Source of the DNA: Chitinophaga rhizophila
Lineage (GTDB): Bacteria > Bacteroidota > Bacteroidia > Chitinophagales > Chitinophagaceae
Assembly (NCBI RefSeq): GCF_019492185.1
Contig: NZ_JAICCF010000003.1
Location: forward strand, 930,001-994,000
Direction of reading: 5' to 3'
Length of the DNA stretch: 64,000 nucleotides
A program made the translations under genes and the position numbers. How positions within the stretch are numbered: position 1 is the first letter of the stretch; the number at the start of each line of letters is the position of its first letter. Below, in pieces: positions 60,895 through 64,000 of the stretch. The notes below the pieces were generated by a model. That model worked only from the letters and a program-made list of their open reading frames with translations. It was not told the DNA's origin and did not search any database.

Positions 60895-62334
60895 TTAGAA
60901 CTCCGCGTTTTTCGGTGTTCTTGGGAAAGGAATTACGTCTCTGATATTACCCATACCAGAAACAAACAATACCAGTCTTTCAAAGCCCAGACCGAAGCCA
61001 GCATGTGGTGCAGATCCAAAGCGGCGTGTATCCAGGTACCAGCTCATTTCTTCTACTGGCAGGTGCATTTCCTCCATACGGGCAACCAGCTTATTGTAGT
61101 TTTCCTCACGTTGTGAGCCGCCTACTATCTCACCGATACCAGGGAATAGAATATCCATTGCTCTAACAGTTTTGCCGTCTTCGTTCTGCTTCATGTAGAA
61201 CGCTTTGATAGCTTTAGGATAGTCAGTCAGGATAACTGGTTTCTTGAAGTGTTTTTCTACCAGATAGCGTTCGTGTTCACTCTGCAGGTCAGCACCCCAC
61301 TCTTCTATCAGGTAGGAGAATTTCTTGTTTTTGTTAGGCTTGCTGTTCTTCAGAATGTCGATAGCTTCGGTATATGTAATACGTACAAACTCGTTATTGA
61401 GTACAAACTCCAGCTTCTCTATCAGACCCATTTCGCTACGTTCCTGCTGAGGTTTCTGTTTTTCCTCTTCCTGCAGGCGTTGTGCCAGAAATTCAAGGTC
61501 TTCCCTGTTATTTTCCAGTGCGTAGCCAATAACGTATTTGATAAAGGCTTCTGCCAGGTTCATATTGTCATCGAGGTCATAGAATGCCATTTCTGGTTCG
61601 ATCATCCAAAATTCAGCCAGGTGACGGGCGGTATTAGAGTTTTCTGCACGGAAGGTTGGACCAAAGGTGTAGATATCACCAAAGGCCATTGCACCAAGTT
61701 CACCTTCCAGCTGGCCGGATACGGTCAGATTGGTAGCGCGGCCAAAGAAATCTTCTTTATAATCAATTTCACCACTTTCAGTCAGTGGAGGATTCTTGAT
61801 GTCGAAAGAGGTCACATGGAACATTTCACCAGCGCCTTCTGCGTCAGATGCTGTGATAATAGGCGTGTGCAGATATACAAACCCCTTTTCGTTGAAGAAC
61901 TTGTGTACTGCAAAAGCCAGTGCATGGCGCAGACGGAAAATAGCGCCAAACGTGTTGGTACGGAAACGCAGGTGAGCTATCTCACGCAGGTATTCCAGAC
62001 TTGGACGGTTTTTGAGCTGAAGCGGATATTTCTCCGGATCACAATCTCCCAGTATTTCAAGTTCAACTGCTTTCAATTCTACGCGCTGGCCTTTACCCAG
62101 GGAAGGAATTACCTGCCCCGATACGCTGATAGCAGCCCCGGTTGTAAGGCGTTTTATCAGTTCCGGGGTTACAGATTCTGCGTCCAGTACTACCTGGAGA
62201 TTATTATTGGTAGAGCCATCGTTCAAAGCTATAAACTGATTGTTACGGAAAGACCGTATCCAACCCTTAACCACTACGTTGTAGTCTGTTTTTTCGTCCT
62301 GCAGTATCTGCTTGACTTTTACTCTTTGGCTCAT
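60895..62334 (-). CDS. asnS: Asparaginyl-tRNA synthetase
   Basis: 479 residues. Class II synthetase that charges tRNA-Asn. N-terminal OB-fold anticodon-binding domain (about 1-115; VVVKGWIRSFRNNQFIALND), then the catalytic domain with motif 2 FRAENSNTARHLAEFW (about 230-245) and motif 3 GFGLGFERLVLFVSG (about 445-459), ending PFPRTPKNAEF. This ending and the FWMIEPEMAF segment separate it from AspRS/LysRS. Full length and complete. Monocistronic, with its own terminator. Confidence 0.97.
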   Translation of the reverse strand: MSQRVKVKQILQDEKTDYNVVVKGWIRSFRNNQFIALNDGSTNNNLQVVLDAESVTPELIKRLTTGAAISVSGQVIPSLGKGQRVELKAVELEILGDCDPEKYPLQLKNRPSLEYLREIAHLRFRTNTFGAIFRLRHALAFAVHKFFNEKGFVYLHTPIITASDAEGAGEMFHVTSFDIKNPPLTESGEIDYKEDFFGRATNLTVSGQLEGELGAMAFGDIYTFGPTFRAENSNTARHLAEFWMIEPEMAFYDLDDNMNLAEAFIKYVIGYALENNREDLEFLAQRLQEEEKQKPQQERSEMGLIEKLEFVLNNEFVRITYTEAIDILKNSKPNKNKKFSYLIEEWGADLQSEHERYLVEKHFKKPVILTDYPKAIKAFYMKQNEDGKTVRAMDILFPGIGEIVGGSQREENYNKLVARMEEMHLPVEEMSWYLDTRRFGSAPHAGFGLGFERLVLFVSGMGNIRDVIPFPRTPKNAEF

Positions 62335-62811
62335 ATAGATATATATTTTAGGATTGCAAATTTAAGTGATAGTAAGCATTCTGCATAGGATATTAGGCCT
62401 CATCCCACGACCCGAACCAAATAAAATGTTAAATTAATTACAGCCCAATGCCAGGCGGTTTGGCAGGAATGTTGATGGAGATTCCCGAACCAATACCATA
62501 GACAGGCTGTGGGACAGGGTTTTCCAGGGGGGTAGAACGCACGGAAGCTTATCTGGCTGCTGTTGTAACAGGTTGGAGCAGTGCTTTTTTTTTGGATAAT
62601 AGCGAAACTTGTTTTAATCTTGCGTTACAAACCTGCCTGATAAAGTTCTAAATTTCCATCTTCGTCGGCAGTCCTAAACTCAACATTCCCTATCAGATTT
62701 AATAACCAGATTAAATTTATTGGACTCAAAAAACAATTATTTGTAATTGGTGTATGTTGGTATGTAGTGGTACCCACCTCACAACACTTTTAAATTTGAC
62801 AACACACGATG
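62335..62811. promoter_or_regulatory. Divergent intergenic region asnS / rho
   Basis: 477 bases holding the promoters of both genes. TAAATTTG at 62791-62798 fits the TAnnTTTG -7 consensus but lies only 13 bases before the rho ATG at 62812, so a very short leader or another promoter is implied. I looked for a folded rho leader and saw none that I trust. Confidence 0.45.
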
Positions 62812-64000
62812 ATGTACGACATCTTACAATTGAACGACATGCTCGTTCCTGAGCTGCTTGACATTGCAGAGAAACTGGATGTGCCAAACGCCAAAAAACT
62901 GAGCAAACAGGATCTTATCTATAAAATACTCGATAAGCAGGCAGTAATGGCCTCTGAAGGTAACCCGGCAAATGGTGAAGAGAAAAAAACACGTAAACGT
63001 AAGACAAAGAAGGAAGAAGAAGCTGAAGAAATACCTGTAGCAGAGACTACATCTGCAGATGAAAAACCTAAACGTGGCAGAAAACCAGCTGCTAACGGCG
63101 CCAAAACCAAAGACACCGAATTGGACGAACCAAAGAAACAGGAAACCAAACCTAAAAAGAACTTCGATATAGATCTTGACATCCCCTCTCTTACATTCGA
63201 TGATGATGATGATGTGATCATTCCGCAATTCACTGAGGATATTGAGGAAGAAGAGGAAGAAGTTGTCACTCCCGCTCCACTCGCTGCTGAAGCAGATGAG
63301 GAAGAAGAAGAGGATGAAGAGGATGATTTTGTAATGCCGGAAGAGCCGGTACTGGCGCAGAAACAGCGTCCCGCTTCAAATAAGAAAGAACCTGCTTTTA
63401 ATATAGAATTTGATGGTATAATTATCAGTGAAGGCGTACTCGAAATGATGCCCGATGGCTACGGTTTCCTGCGCTCTTCCGACTATAACTACCTCAGTTC
63501 ACCAGATGATATCTACGTATCTCCTTCACAGATCAAATTATTCGGACTGAAAACCGGCGACACCGTCAAGGGTTCCGTACGTCCCCCTAAAGAAGGTGAG
63601 AAATACTTCGCACTGCTGAAAGTAGAAACTATCAATGGTAAGTCTCCTGAAGAAGTACGTGACCGCGTACCTTTCGACTATCTGACTCCATTGTTCCCTT
63701 TTGAGAAATTACGCCTTACTACTACTTCAAATAACTACTCAACACGTATCATGGACCTCTTTACTCCAATAGGTAAAGGTCAGCGTGGTTTGATCGTGGC
63801 GCAACCTAAAGTGGGTAAAACCATGTTGCTGAAAGAAGTAGCTAACGCAATCGCTACAAACCATCCTGAAGTATACCTCATGGTAGTACTGATCGATGAG
63901 CGTCCGGAAGAGGTAACTGATATGGAACGTAGTGTTAAAGCAGAAGTTATCGCTTCTACTTTCGACGAACCGGCAGAAAAACACGTAAAAGTATCCGCTA
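62812..64000 (+). CDS. rho: Transcription termination factor Rho (3' end outside window)
   Basis: First 396 codons; open to the window end. ATG 62809 directly precedes and is an equal candidate. Order: Rho_N/HeH helical domain (about 1-45, LNDMLVPELLDIAEKLDVPN), a long low-complexity insertion (about 46-195) that is first Lys/Arg-rich and then Glu/Asp-rich (EEEEDEEDD), the RNA-binding cold-shock domain (about 200-270; GVLEMMPDGYGFLRSSDYNY) and the start of the ATPase with Walker A AQPKVGKTMLL (about 330-340) and LIDERPEEVTDM. Such inserted linkers are known in Bacteroidota Rho. Confidence 0.96.
   Translation, partial: MYDILQLNDMLVPELLDIAEKLDVPNAKKLSKQDLIYKILDKQAVMASEGNPANGEEKKTRKRKTKKEEEAEEIPVAETTSADEKPKRGRKPAANGAKTKDTELDEPKKQETKPKKNFDIDLDIPSLTFDDDDDVIIPQFTEDIEEEEEEVVTPAPLAAEADEEEEEDEEDDFVMPEEPVLAQKQRPASNKKEPAFNIEFDGIIISEGVLEMMPDGYGFLRSSDYNYLSSPDDIYVSPSQIKLFGLKTGDTVKGSVRPPKEGEKYFALLKVETINGKSPEEVRDRVPFDYLTPLFPFEKLRLTTTSNNYSTRIMDLFTPIGKGQRGLIVAQPKVGKTMLLKEVANAIATNHPEVYLMVVLIDERPEEVTDMERSVKAEVIASTFDEPAEKHVKVSA

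Noticed and set aside
61249..62388. 379-codon open frame on the plus strand
   Set aside because: Fully antisense to asnS, which has all class II synthetase motifs; the product is Phe/Gln/Cys-rich with no family features.
1..64000. tRNA, rRNA, IS elements and attachment sites
   Set aside because: I looked through the intergenic regions for cloverleaf-like ends, transposase motifs and long direct or inverted repeats and found none I could support.

Overview
The window comes from a Bacteroidota genome, most likely family Chitinophagaceae (Chitinophaga-like). Supporting signs are three SusC/SusD outer-membrane uptake pairs, two ECF sigma/FecR anti-sigma pairs, many lipoproteins, TAnnTTTG-type promoter elements and weak Shine-Dalgarno sites. 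No rRNA, tRNA, IS element, CRISPR array or phage gene was recognised. Both edges cut genes: an ABC permease on the left and rho on the right.

Layout. 1-5.5 kb: MacB/TolC-type export (permease end, ATPase, outer-membrane factor, periplasmic adaptor), with a possible decayed permease remnant. 5.5-12 kb (minus): a complete sigma-FecR-SusC-SusD transport and signalling unit. 12.2-16 kb: histone H1-like protein, a GH92 enzyme in which the usual catalytic-acid Glu is Gln, a short repeat patch, and gpsA. 16.1-20.9 kb: a SusC/SusD pair without its own sigma/FecR. 21-24.5 kb (minus): DoxX-like protein, DEAD-box helicase, FecR, sigma. The last two diverge from a third SusC/SusD pair (24.9-29.8 kb) that is followed by a thioredoxin/protein-phosphatase fusion.

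26-40.5 kb is the most unusual region. It is visibly AT-richer, and the change occurs inside the third susC. After the phosphatase fusion come a small exported two-cysteine peptide, a propeller-like lipoprotein, a CxxC lipoprotein, a protein with a LanKC-type N-terminal region plus a kinase domain, and a phosphatase paralogue that has lost its metal-binding motifs. A convergent operon encodes an HTH regulator, a second protein with a kinase plus a LanC-like toroid, and an unknown protein. Together these look like a class III/IV lanthipeptide synthetase split over two genes that share a duplicated kinase. This is my candidate for an undescribed system. The homology calls rest on motifs read by eye; the joint function is inference.

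41-48.5 kb holds signalling genes: an AraC regulator, a stand-alone receiver, an NtrC-like sigma-54 activator, an iron-permease-like protein, and a three-gene histidine-kinase/receiver operon. 49-56 kb looks like a stress and DNA-repair block: a Pro-rich protein, a DUF892 ferritin-like protein with a basic tail, an SDR, topoisomerase IB, Ku and a three-domain LigD. 56-64 kb is mostly housekeeping or general: membrane protein, chromate transporter, alpha/beta-hydrolase-like protein, 2OG-Fe(II) oxygenase, ExbD, AsnRS and Rho. Several clear intrinsic terminators separate these units.
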